Part shown: one piece after another, positions 7,619 through 15,342 of the stretch
How positions within the stretch are numbered: position 1 is the first letter of the stretch
How the letters are laid out: every line of letters starts with the position of its first letter
DNA from: SHVO01 sp041905795
GTDB lineage: Bacteria; Pseudomonadota; Alphaproteobacteria; Rhodospirillales; Rhodospirillaceae
DNA length: 64,000 nt
NCBI GenBank assembly: GCA_041905795.1
Contig: JAYRKL010000005.1
Location: forward strand, 62,001 to 126,000
Direction of reading: 5' to 3'
Made by a program: the position numbers and the translations under genes
The notes under the pieces: model-generated
The model's input: the letters and a program-made list of their open reading frames with translations, nothing else
The model's database searches: none
What the model was told of the DNA's origin: nothing

Positions 7619-9586
7619 TTAGAATTTAGCTCTGACACCGCCGAAAAATCCGCGGCGGGGTGAGCCATAGTTGCGGGTGGTCTGGTAAATCTTGTCGGTC
7701 AGGTTCTCGACCCGGCCGTAGACCTCAATGTCTTTTATGAACTCCCAGCCCGCGCGCAGATCGAGCAGCGTGTGGGCGGCGAGCAGGTTGCGGTTGGCGG
7801 CGTCGTCGAACACGCTACCTTCATAGCTCAGCGTGAACCCGGTGGAGATGTTCCGGGGCCAGTCATACGTCACCCACAGGTTGGCGGCGTCTTGCGGCCG
7901 GCGCGCCAGGCGCTTGCCGAAGTTGGCGGCGCCGGCGGACTGGTTGGTGACGTCGGTGAGCGTGTAATTGGCCTGGACCTTCAGATCCTCGATCTTGGCG
8001 GAGCCGGCGAGTTCCACCCCTTTGGCGCGGGTGCGGGAGATGTTGTCATAGACGCCGGGCTTGCCCTGGACGCACAGCACGTTGGTGCTCGGGCAAGAGA
8101 CGAAGTCGATCTGGTTCGAGGTCGTGCGATAGAAGCCGGTGGCGTTCAGCACCAGGGCGCCGCCGAACAGGTGCTGCTCGACGCCGCCGTCGAAGCTGTC
8201 GGCCTTTTCCGGATTGAGCTTCGTGTTCCCATAGACGCTGTAGAGCTGGTACAGCGTCGGCGCCTTGAAACCCTGGCCGAAACTGGTGCGCAGGATGGTG
8301 GTGTTGTCGTTGAGCGCCCAGGCGGCGGCCGCCTGGCCCAGGGCGCGGCTGCCGAAGGTGCCGTGGCTGTCGTAGCGCAGGCCGCCGGTGAGCGTCATCC
8401 CTTCCGCCAATGACGCCTGCACCTGGCCATAGCCGCTGTCGAGAGTGACGCTGGCGGCGGACGGCGCCGGAGCGGGCACGGCGGACGTCGGCGACGCGCT
8501 GCGGAAGGACGACGTTTCATGTTCCGCGCCGAACACCGCCTCCCAGCCCGGCGCCAGCGCGGCCGAGCCCTGGTACTCAAGGCGCTTGTTCTTGCCGGCG
8601 GAGTCGAAGGTGCGCGTGGTCACCGCCTGGTCGGGATTGAACTGGCCGCGTTTGGTGTCGGTATAGGCGTAGGCGACGCGATTCTTTACCCGGCCTTCCA
8701 AGACAGCAAAATTGAGGCCGGCGTAGCCCACGAACTCCTTGGTGATGCCGAACTCGCGGGTGTCGTTGAAGGAAAACGTGGGCGGCGGGAAACCGTCGAA
8801 CTTGTTGCGGCCGCGGGAATAGACGCCGCGCAGGTCCACGGCGACATCGTCGGTGATGTCGTAGCGCAGGCGGCCGGAGGCGCCGACGTTGCGGTAGCCG
8901 TCGGGCTCTTTCCCATTCGCGTAGGCCGAGATGCCGTCGGTGGTGTAAGTGCGGGCCGCGGCGCGCCAGACGAGGCGATCCTGGGCGCCGCCGATAGCCG
9001 CACCCGCGCTGCCGGTGCCATAAGAGCCGCCTTCCACGTCGCCGGAGACTTCCACCGGCTTCTTGGGCGCGGCGGTCAACAGGTTGACCACGCCGCCGAT
9101 GGCCTGGCTGCCCCACAAGGTCGACTGGGCGCCGCGCAGGATTTCGATGCGCTCGATGTCGCCGGTGAGCAGGTTGGCGAAGTTGTAGCCGCCGCCGGTG
9201 GAGGCCGGATCGTTGAGCTTGACGCCGTCGATCACCACCACCGTCTGGTCGGTCTCGGCGCCGCGGATGCGCAGCGCGGTGGTGCCGCCGACGCCGCCGT
9301 TGCGCGAGAAGCTCACACCCGGGGTCTGCGCAAGCAGGTCGGAGGCGACCAGCGCCTGGCTGTCCTTGATGGCGCCTTCGGTCAACACGGTGATGGACGA
9401 GCCGACCTTGTAAATCTCGGTGGGCGTGCGCGTGGCGCTGACCACGATTTCGTCGATGTCGAGGACACCCTTGGCGGCTACATCGGGGTCCGGCGCCGCA
9501 CTGGAATATTGGGGAGCCTGCAGTTGCGCCTGCGCGGCAACAGTGAGAGCAAAAAAACAGGTGGTGGAAATCAGAAAACGCTTCAT
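7619..9586 (-). CDS. btuB: BtuB-like TonB-dependent outer-membrane cobalamin receptor
   Basis: BtuB drives energised uptake of cobalamin across the outer membrane. The product has 655 residues. A signal peptide (MKRFLISTTCFFALTVAAQA) is followed by a TonB-box/plug segment (DEIVVSATRTPTEI near residue 45; RIRGAETDQTVVVIDG in the plug) and a beta-barrel ending in GVRAKF with the expected terminal aromatic residue. Start ATG 9586 has a GAGGGA Shine-Dalgarno about 8 bases upstream; an in-frame ATG at 9613 is less likely. It is the first gene after the cobalamin riboswitch, which is strong support for B12 over siderophore as the ligand. Confidence 0.94.
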   Translation of the reverse strand: MKRFLISTTCFFALTVAAQAQLQAPQYSSAAPDPDVAAKGVLDIDEIVVSATRTPTEIYKVGSSITVLTEGAIKDSQALVASDLLAQTPGVSFSRNGGVGGTTALRIRGAETDQTVVVIDGVKLNDPASTGGGYNFANLLTGDIERIEILRGAQSTLWGSQAIGGVVNLLTAAPKKPVEVSGDVEGGSYGTGSAGAAIGGAQDRLVWRAAARTYTTDGISAYANGKEPDGYRNVGASGRLRYDITDDVAVDLRGVYSRGRNKFDGFPPPTFSFNDTREFGITKEFVGYAGLNFAVLEGRVKNRVAYAYTDTKRGQFNPDQAVTTRTFDSAGKNKRLEYQGSAALAPGWEAVFGAEHETSSFRSASPTSAVPAPAPSAASVTLDSGYGQVQASLAEGMTLTGGLRYDSHGTFGSRALGQAAAAWALNDNTTILRTSFGQGFKAPTLYQLYSVYGNTKLNPEKADSFDGGVEQHLFGGALVLNATGFYRTTSNQIDFVSCPSTNVLCVQGKPGVYDNISRTRAKGVELAGSAKIEDLKVQANYTLTDVTNQSAGAANFGKRLARRPQDAANLWVTYDWPRNISTGFTLSYEGSVFDDAANRNLLAAHTLLDLRAGWEFIKDIEVYGRVENLTDKIYQTTRNYGSPRRGFFGGVRAKF

Positions 9587-9705
9587 CGGGTATCCCTCGT
9601 TCAAAGACGACACGCGCCGGGAAGTGAAACTTCACAAGCGCACCAAACTGCCGTCTCTCGGGATAACCCGTTCGCGCGGCGCACCCCGGCCGAACGAAGG
9701 ACGAC

Positions 9706-9882
9706 TGCGACAGGCAGGTTTCCTGGCTCGCGGGTCGTCGCACGATTTGCGCATCGTCTTCCCGGGCGGACCCAGTGACGTATGATGCGCGTGCTCGCCA
9801 CTTACAGTTGCGGGGGCAGCCCAGGCCTTGAACCTGAGTTCCCTTTTTCATCCCGGGGCAAAAGCCCCAGGAACCTGTCGCG
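9706..9882 (-). promoter_or_regulatory. Cobalamin riboswitch (B12 box) in the btuB leader
   Basis: Read on the minus strand, the leader holds the conserved cobalamin aptamer. The P1 5' arm GCGACAGG (9881-9874) pairs with CCTGTCGC (9713-9706). The core GCTGCCCCCGCAACTG lies at 9820-9805, and the B12 box GAGCCAGGAAACCTGCCTGT at 9729-9710. The element sits 120 bases upstream of btuB. Coenzyme B12 binding would reduce expression of the whole operon. The expression platform between 9705 and 9587 is not obvious to me: I see a small GAAGT/ACTTC hairpin near 9622-9634 but no clear terminator, so control of translation initiation is as likely as termination. Confidence 0.93.
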
Positions 9883-9888
9883 GCGCGG

Positions 9889-9917
9889 ATGGTATATGCT
9901 GACCTCCAGAGGGTCAA
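9889..9917 (-). promoter_or_regulatory. Probable sigma70-type promoter of the btuB-cobS operon
   Basis: On the minus strand a -35 TTGACC (9917-9912) is followed after 17 bases by TACCAT (9894-9889), or after 15 bases by TATACC (9896-9891). The transcription start would then fall at about 9882, exactly where the riboswitch P1 stem begins. The -35 lies only 14 bases from the cobU start codon on the other strand, so this short spacer serves two divergent genes. Confidence 0.55.
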
Positions 9918-9930
9918 TTCTGGATAACCC

Positions 9931-10437
9931 ATGGCATTCACACTGATTTTGGGGGGCGCGCGGTCGGGCAAAACCGCGCTCGCCCTGCGCGAAGCCGCCG
10001 CCGCCGGCGGGCCCCTGGCGATGATCGCCACCGCCGAGGCCATGGACGACGAGATGTCCGCGCGCATCGCCCGCCATCGGGACGAACGCGGGCCGGCCTG
10101 GCGCACGGTGGAGGCGCCCGTCGATCTCGCGCGCGCGATTGCCGCCCTGAAAGCCGATGAAGCGGCCTTGGTGGATTGCCTGACCTTGTGGGTCAGCAAC
10201 CTGCTCATGCGCGGCATGACCGTGAGCGACGCGGCCGATGAACTGATGGCCGCGCTCAAAGCCTGCCCTGCCCGCCTGTGGCTGATCTCGAATGAGGTCG
10301 GCTTGGGCATCGTGCCGGACAACGCCCTCGCCCGCCGCTTCCGCGACGAGACCGGACGCCTGCACCAGCGCCTCGCCGCCGAAGCCTCACGGGTGGTGAT
10401 GGTGGTCGCCGGATTGCCGCTGACTCTTAAGGGCTAA
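9931..10437 (+). CDS. cobU: CobU/CobP, adenosylcobinamide kinase / guanylyltransferase
   Basis: This is a bifunctional cytosolic enzyme that phosphorylates adenosylcobinamide and then transfers GMP, giving the substrate of CobS. The product has 168 residues, about normal. It shows the P-loop GGARSGKT at residues 8-15, the RIARHRDERGPAW segment near residue 46 that carries the conserved His for guanylylation, and the family motif SNEVGLGIVPDNALARRFRD near residue 117. It is transcribed away from the B12 operon, and its presumed 5' leader is antisense to the riboswitch. It ends 10 bp before the convergent FAH-family gene. No strong Shine-Dalgarno is visible before ATG 9931. Confidence 0.94.
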   Translation: MAFTLILGGARSGKTALALREAAAAGGPLAMIATAEAMDDEMSARIARHRDERGPAWRTVEAPVDLARAIAALKADEAALVDCLTLWVSNLLMRGMTVSDAADELMAALKACPARLWLISNEVGLGIVPDNALARRFRDETGRLHQRLAAEASRVVMVVAGLPLTLKG

Positions 10438-10447
10438 CGCCCAAGAA

Positions 10448-11296
10448 CTAGCGCCAGGCGATCACCTCCTGACGCTGCGTGCCGAGCTTGTCCATGCCCA
10501 GGGTCATCACGTCGCCGGTCTTGAGGAACACCGGCTGCGGCTTCTTGCCCATGCCCACGCCCGGCGGCGTGCCGGTGCAGATCAGGTCGCCCGGCCACAA
10601 AGTGATGTGGCGGCTGACGTAGCTGACGATCTGGCGGACGTTGAAGATCATGGTCCGGGTGTTGCCGGTCTGCATGCGGCTGCCGTTCACATCCAGCCAC
10701 ATGCCCAGGGCTTGCGGGTCGCCAACTTCGTCACTGGTCACCAGCCAGGGGCCCACCGGGCCGGCGGTATCGAACCCCTTGCCCTTGTCCCAGGTGCCGC
10801 CCCGCTCCATCTGCAGTTCGCGTTCGCTGACGTCGTTCACCAGGGCGTAGCCCGCCACGTAGTCCAGCGCTTCCGCTTCGCTCACATAGCGCGCCGTGCG
10901 GCCGATGAAGATGCCGAGTTCCACTTCCCAGTCGCCCTTCTTGGACTCCTTCGGCAGCATGACCGGATCGTTGGCGCCCGAGAGGCAGCTGATGGCCTTG
11001 GTGAACACCACCGGCTCGGTGGGGAGCGGCAGGCCCGCCTCGGCGGCATGGTCGGCGTAGTTGAGGCCGATGGCGATGAACTTGCGGATGCCATCGACCG
11101 GCACGCCCAGGCGCGGGTTGCCGCTGACTTTGGGCAACGACGCCGGGTCGAGTTTGGCCAGGCGGGCAAGTTCCGCCGGTGCGAGGGCATCAGGACCGAT
11201 GTCCGCCACATGCTGCGAGAGATCGCGGATCGCGCCGTCCTTGTCGCACAGTCCGGGCTTTTCCTGGCCCGTGGGGCCATAGCGCAGCAGTTTCAT
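10448..11296 (-). CDS. Fumarylacetoacetate hydrolase (FAH) family protein
   Basis: The family consists of Mg2+-dependent hydrolases, hydratases or decarboxylases of 2-keto or diketo acids. The product has 282 residues. The catalytic FAH domain begins about residue 70 (KFIAIGLNYADHAAEAG). Metal-ligand acids are visible in DWEVELGIFIG and in the Asp of ALVNDVSERELQ. TGTPPGVGMGKKP near residue 240 is also family-typical. The pattern resembles ureidoglycolate-lyase-like and diketo-deoxy sugar-acid hydrolase members, and the exact substrate cannot be assigned. An excellent GGAGGA Shine-Dalgarno precedes ATG 11296. It lies downstream of a GhrA-like dehydrogenase and a DHDPS-family gene on the same strand, suggesting one pathway for a 2-keto acid. 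Confidence 0.88.
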   Translation of the reverse strand: MKLLRYGPTGQEKPGLCDKDGAIRDLSQHVADIGPDALAPAELARLAKLDPASLPKVSGNPRLGVPVDGIRKFIAIGLNYADHAAEAGLPLPTEPVVFTKAISCLSGANDPVMLPKESKKGDWEVELGIFIGRTARYVSEAEALDYVAGYALVNDVSERELQMERGGTWDKGKGFDTAGPVGPWLVTSDEVGDPQALGMWLDVNGSRMQTGNTRTMIFNVRQIVSYVSRHITLWPGDLICTGTPPGVGMGKKPQPVFLKTGDVMTLGMDKLGTQRQEVIAWR

Positions 11297-11326
11297 GAGA
11301 TCCTCCCGATCACGGAGGAAACGCTA

Positions 11327-12286
11327 TCAGTAGCCCTTGGCGAGGTCCACCGTCACCGGCAGGGGCTCGCCGCGCTCCAGCCGTTCGACCGCGTCAATCA
11401 CCTGGGCGACGATGGCCGGCGGCGAGGAATCCGCCGCGGCATGGGGCGTGATCAGCACATTGTCCATCGCCCACAACGGACTGTCCTGGGGCAGCGGCTC
11501 TTTATTGAACACATCGAGCACCGCCCCCGCGAGCACGCCGGACGTCAGCGCCGCGACCAGGTCGGCCTCGTTCACGGTCTCGCCGCGGCCGGCGCTGACG
11601 AAATAGGCGCCGCCTTGCCCGTCCATCTTGGCCAACTTCGCGAACACCTTGGCGCCCACCGAACCTCGGGTGTCGGGCGTATTGGGCAGGATGTTGACGA
11701 GAACCTGCGTGCGCGCGAGGAAAGCGTCGAGGCATTCAGCGCCGGCGAAGATCGGAAACGGCGCATCGGCTTTGGTGGTACGGCCCCAGCCGGCCACGTC
11801 ATAGCCGATCACCTGCAGCGCCTTACCGGCGGCGGTGCCCAGTTGGCCCGGCCCCATGATGCCGACGCGCACGTCCTTGGCCGCGGGCTGGGTGATGTCG
11901 GGCCACAGGCGCCGCTTCTGGTTGGCGGCATGAACGCCGATCTGCCGGTGGAGATACAGAACGCCGGCGCAGACGTATTCCACCATGCGCATGGTCAGGT
12001 CGGCGTTGATCACCCGCGACACCGGCGCGTTCAGTTTTTCGCGCACCGCATAAAGATGGTCGACGCCCGCGCCCAGGGAAAACACCGCGCGCGGTTTGGT
12101 GAAGATATCGTAGACCTCGGGCTTGGCCTTCCAGGAGCACAGGACATAAGGCTCCGGAATCTCGGTGATCCGATCCTGGGGCCAGAACACCACCCGCCGG
12201 CCGCGTGAGCCGCGGGCGAACTCATCCTGCCACGGCGGTACGTCCCAGGTGCCGCCGATGGCGACGACGATGGTGGTTCCGGCCAC
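11327..12286 (-). CDS. GhrA-like D-2-hydroxyacid dehydrogenase (glyoxylate/hydroxypyruvate reductase type)
   Basis: This is an NAD(P)H-dependent oxidoreductase of the D-isomer-specific 2-hydroxyacid dehydrogenase family. The product has 319 residues. It carries a nucleotide-binding GIMGPGQLG loop (about residue 142), NILPNTPDT, the substrate-binding Arg in SAGRGETVNEADL, the Glu in DVFNKEPLP and the catalytic His in ITPHAAA. This arrangement matches GhrA-type glyoxylate/hydroxypyruvate reductases rather than lactate dehydrogenases, but the substrate is inferred. The start is GTG at 12286, 4 bp after the stop of the aldolase-like gene, so the two are probably co-translated. Confidence 0.88.
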   Translation of the reverse strand: MAGTTIVVAIGGTWDVPPWQDEFARGSRGRRVVFWPQDRITEIPEPYVLCSWKAKPEVYDIFTKPRAVFSLGAGVDHLYAVREKLNAPVSRVINADLTMRMVEYVCAGVLYLHRQIGVHAANQKRRLWPDITQPAAKDVRVGIMGPGQLGTAAGKALQVIGYDVAGWGRTTKADAPFPIFAGAECLDAFLARTQVLVNILPNTPDTRGSVGAKVFAKLAKMDGQGGAYFVSAGRGETVNEADLVAALTSGVLAGAVLDVFNKEPLPQDSPLWAMDNVLITPHAAADSSPPAIVAQVIDAVERLERGEPLPVTVDLAKGY

Positions 12287-12290
12287 GGTC

Positions 12291-13223
12291 TTAGATCGCG
12301 TCGAACCGCGCTTTCAGGGCGGCGGGATCGGGGAACGCGCTCAAGGGCGGCATCACCCGCGCCAGGCTTTCGTCCTTGTGCAGATGCGCCGCCAGCACCT
12401 TGATGCCGGCGATCAGCGGCAGGCCGTCGAACAACTTGCGGATCGAGACGGCGCGCGCCAGCGCCGCGGCGTCGCCGTCGCGATAGGCCTTGCCGCAGTC
12501 CTTGGAGTTCACATTGGCGGTGGCGGAGATGCAGCCGGCGAACGGGCCGCCCCGCGCATCCATCAGGGTGCCTTCGTTGGACGGGAAGACATCGAGCGCG
12601 GACGAGATCGCGGCCACTTCGCGGGCGTAAGGCATGTCGCCGGAGGAATCCTTGAGCCCGGCGATGCGCGCGCCGAACCGCTCGACCAGCGCCGCCACCA
12701 GCTTGGGCGTATAGGCCACGCCCGACAGCGCCGGGAAGTTATAGAGATAGATCGGGATGCCGCCCGATGCATTCTTGGTGTCCGCGGTGGCTTCGGCGAT
12801 GGCGCCGATATAGGCGATGACGCCGGCGTCGGCGACACCCTTGTAATAGAACGGCGGCAGCACCAGCACGCCGGAGAAACCCAGGTTGGCGGCGTGCTGC
12901 GACAGCTTCACCGCGTCGGCCACGGCGGCGGCGCCGGTGCCCACCATCAGGCGGTCCAGCGGCAAGGCCTTGGCGGCGGCGCTCATGACGCCCATGCGCT
13001 GTTCGGCGGAGAACGAGGTCGCCTCGCCGGTGGTGCCCAGCACGTTCAAGCCGTCGCAGCCGTTGTCCAACAAGTACTTGGCCAGGGTGACGAACTTGGC
13101 CTCGTCCGGCGCCAGGGCGGCCGTGACCGGGGTGGTGATGGCGGCGACCACGCCCTTGATCCGCCTGGCGGTTCCGGAGGTTTTGCCGTGGGTCGCGCTG
13201 CTGTGGTTCATGGGGCTCGCCAT
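12291..13223 (-). CDS. DHDPS/NAL-family (class I aldolase-type) lyase or dehydratase
   Basis: The family comprises TIM-barrel, Schiff-base-forming enzymes such as dihydrodipicolinate synthase, N-acetylneuraminate lyase and 2-keto-3-deoxy sugar-acid aldolases or dehydratases. The product has 310 residues. NVLGTTGEA (about residue 60) forms the carboxylate-binding loop, IYLYNFPAL holds the catalytic Tyr, and GLKDSSGD contains the Schiff-base Lys. True lysine-pathway DapA is normally not encoded with a GhrA-like and an FAH-family gene. I therefore read this as the first gene of a catabolic operon for a sugar acid or similar 2-keto acid. Start ATG 13223; ATG 13211 is an alternative. Confidence 0.85.
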   Translation of the reverse strand: MASPMNHSSATHGKTSGTARRIKGVVAAITTPVTAALAPDEAKFVTLAKYLLDNGCDGLNVLGTTGEATSFSAEQRMGVMSAAAKALPLDRLMVGTGAAAVADAVKLSQHAANLGFSGVLVLPPFYYKGVADAGVIAYIGAIAEATADTKNASGGIPIYLYNFPALSGVAYTPKLVAALVERFGARIAGLKDSSGDMPYAREVAAISSALDVFPSNEGTLMDARGGPFAGCISATANVNSKDCGKAYRDGDAAALARAVSIRKLFDGLPLIAGIKVLAAHLHKDESLARVMPPLSAFPDPAALKARFDAI

Positions 13224-13443
13224 ATATATGCGCCAAGGATCGAAGATGGGACAAAACCCCGTCCCGAAGCCTGACGCAAGCCTTTATTCCCCGCCTTGCC
13301 TTTGGTCTATGATCGGCCGAAAGGATCGCATAACCGCCCGCCATGCCCTTGAATTTAACGTAGGGATGCGGAGGACGAGGGCCGCGGGCGGACCGGAAGG
13401 GATGGTCCGGCGGCGGGATGCTCACATCACAGGGAACGACAGC

Positions 13444-15048
13444 ATGACCAAGACATCGACGCTTCTTCTCGCCGGCGCCAGCCTGCTCGCCATTTCCTCC
13501 GCGGCGCAAAAAACCGCCTGGGCCGCCAATGCTCCGGCGGATTTCATCATCGCCGGCGGCAAGGTCTATACCGGCGCCGACCAGCCGCCGATCACCGGGG
13601 ACGTGGTGATCGTCGGCGACAAGATCGCTTATGTCGGACCCGACGCCGCCAGCCGCTACACCGCCAAGACCACCATCAAGGCGGCCGGCAAGATCGTCTC
13701 GCCGGGCTTCATCGACGGCCATGCCCATGCCGACGACAATCTCAACTCCCCCGACGCCAAGATCAGGGTCAACGATCCCTGGCTCTACCAGGGCGTGACC
13801 ACCCTGCTCATCGGCGTCGACGGCGGCGGCACGCCCGACATCGCCGACGAAGCCGCCAAGTTCGGCAAGGACGGCATCGGCAGCAACGTCGTGCCCTATG
13901 TCGGCTTCGGCGCCATCCGCCAGCGCATCCTCAAGAACGACGCCCGCGAACCCACCGCCGCCGAACTGGCGCAGGAGAAGGCCCTGGTGGTGCGCGGCAT
14001 GTGCCAGGGCGCGGTCGGATTCTCCACCGGGCTGTTCTATGCGCCGCAGTTCTACGCCAAGACCGAGGAAGTGATCGAACTGGCCAAGGAAGCAGCGAAA
14101 AGAGGCGGCAACTACGACACCCACCAGCGCGATGAGTCCTCCTATACCGTCGGCCTGATGAACTCGGTGGCGGAAGTCATCCGCATCGGCCGCGAGGCCC
14201 AGATTCCGGTGCACTTCACCCACATCAAGGCCCTCGGCGTCGACGTGCACGGCAAGTCGGCGGAAGTGATCGCCGCCATCAACGCCGCGCGCGCGCAGGG
14301 CATCAACGTCACCGCCAACCAGTACCCCTGGCCGGCGTCGGGTACCGGCGTGCAGCCGTCCCTGATCCCGCGCTGGGCCGAGGACGGCGGCCGCGCCGCG
14401 CTGCTGAAGCGCTTCGACGACCCGGTGCAGCTGGAGAAGATCCGCACCGAGATGCGCGACAACCTGCGCCGCCGCGGCGGCCCTGAGTCCATGCTGCTGA
14501 TCTCCGCCAATCAGGAATGGACCGGACTGACCCTGGGGCAGATCGCCGCCAAGTGGAAGGTCGAGCCGGTCGACGCCGGCATCCGCATCATCAAGTCCGG
14601 CCAGAACGGCGGCTCGGTGGCGTCGTTCAACATGGCCGAGGCCGACATCGTCGCCTTCATGAAGCAGCCCTGGGTGGTGACTTCCTCCGACGGCGGCGGC
14701 AACCATCCGCGCACGGTGGCGTCCTACACGCGCAAATACGAGAAGTACGTGAAGGCGGACAAGATCATCAGCGAAGCCGAATTCATCCGCTCCTCTACCG
14801 GCCGCGCCGCCGATATCTACCGGCTGGAAAACCGCGGCTATCTGCGGCCGGGTTACTTCGCCGACGTCACGGTGTTCGACCCGAACGCCTACAAACAGAA
14901 GGCCGACTACGTGAAATCCCACGAACTCAGCGAAGGCGTGGACGCCGTGTTCATCAACGGCAAGGCCGCGCTCATGGACGGCAAGGCCACCGGCACCCTC
15001 GCCGGCGCCGTGATCCTGCACCGTCCGCCCGCGGGGACGTGTTCGTAA
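13444..15048 (+). CDS. Secreted N-acyl-D-amino-acid deacylase-like amidohydrolase (paralogue 1)
   Basis: This is a metal-dependent amidohydrolase-superfamily enzyme of the D-aminoacylase type, predicted to be exported. The product has 534 residues. A signal peptide (MTKTSTLLLAGASLLAISSAA) precedes the superfamily N-terminal beta region. Likely metal ligands are GFIDGHAHADD (HxH), a His in DTHQRDE, a His in HFTHIKALG and the Asp in VTSSDGGGNHP. At the position where D-aminoacylase has a zinc-ligand Cys (GNCG), this protein has GVDG. Start ATG 13444 follows an AGGGA sequence. It is very similar to the two genes at 21591-24923, with which it brackets the SPFH operon. The natural substrate (N-acyl-D-amino acid or a D-containing peptide) is inferred from family only. 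Confidence 0.87.
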   Translation: MTKTSTLLLAGASLLAISSAAQKTAWAANAPADFIIAGGKVYTGADQPPITGDVVIVGDKIAYVGPDAASRYTAKTTIKAAGKIVSPGFIDGHAHADDNLNSPDAKIRVNDPWLYQGVTTLLIGVDGGGTPDIADEAAKFGKDGIGSNVVPYVGFGAIRQRILKNDAREPTAAELAQEKALVVRGMCQGAVGFSTGLFYAPQFYAKTEEVIELAKEAAKRGGNYDTHQRDESSYTVGLMNSVAEVIRIGREAQIPVHFTHIKALGVDVHGKSAEVIAAINAARAQGINVTANQYPWPASGTGVQPSLIPRWAEDGGRAALLKRFDDPVQLEKIRTEMRDNLRRRGGPESMLLISANQEWTGLTLGQIAAKWKVEPVDAGIRIIKSGQNGGSVASFNMAEADIVAFMKQPWVVTSSDGGGNHPRTVASYTRKYEKYVKADKIISEAEFIRSSTGRAADIYRLENRGYLRPGYFADVTVFDPNAYKQKADYVKSHELSEGVDAVFINGKAALMDGKATGTLAGAVILHRPPAGTCS

Positions 15049-15071
15049 CAGGCGCCGCCTCATACTCCGAC

Positions 15072-15222
15072 TGTCATCCTTGGGCGGGCCATAGGCCCGT
15101 CCCGAGGATCCAGTGCAGGAATGATGACGGGCCGTCTCAATCTCGACGCAAGTCGCGGGTGTGTTTCTTTGCAGCCTTTCTTCGTTACGGCCCTGGATCC
15201 CCGGATCAAGTCCGGGGATGAC
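15072..15222. repeat. Facing pair of alphaproteobacterial GTCATCC...GGATCCAG palindromic repeats
   Basis: The left half (15072-15113) reads GTCATCCTTGGGCGGGCC, a short loop, then GGCCCG...GGATCCAG. The right half (15191-15222) is the same kind of unit inverted, CCTGGATCCCCGG...CCGGGGATGAC. Together they form a composite inverted repeat with about 77 bases between the halves. This repeat type is common between genes in many alphaproteobacteria. The rest of the 15049-15342 spacer shows no gene; the promoter of the SPFH operon presumably lies at 15223-15342. Confidence 0.75.
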
Positions 15223-15342
15223 ACGCTGGGGTGATTGAGCTTGTACCCGCAGCTTTTTTTGGTGCTATGCTGCACCGCACTGTGAGCGCCGGGGATGGGT
15301 CGCCTCACGTTAGGCGGCACGACTTTGGGGTTTCGTCCGGCT

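Noticed and set aside
9706..9930. A second riboswitch serving cobU on the plus strand
   Set aside because: The B12 box, core and P1 pairing are all in minus-strand orientation; the plus strand does not present the aptamer consensus.
12739..15063. Long minus-strand open frame of 774 codons opposite the first amidohydrolase gene
   Set aside because: It is the antisense shadow of a well-supported gene in GC-rich DNA; its translation is Arg/Gly/His-rich, lacks any recognisable motif and runs across the start of two real genes.
15295..15342. ATG 15295 as the start of the first SPFH protein
   Set aside because: It would add 16 residues without any membrane or domain character; ATG 15343 directly precedes the basic, hydrophobic N-terminus. 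Not fully excluded.
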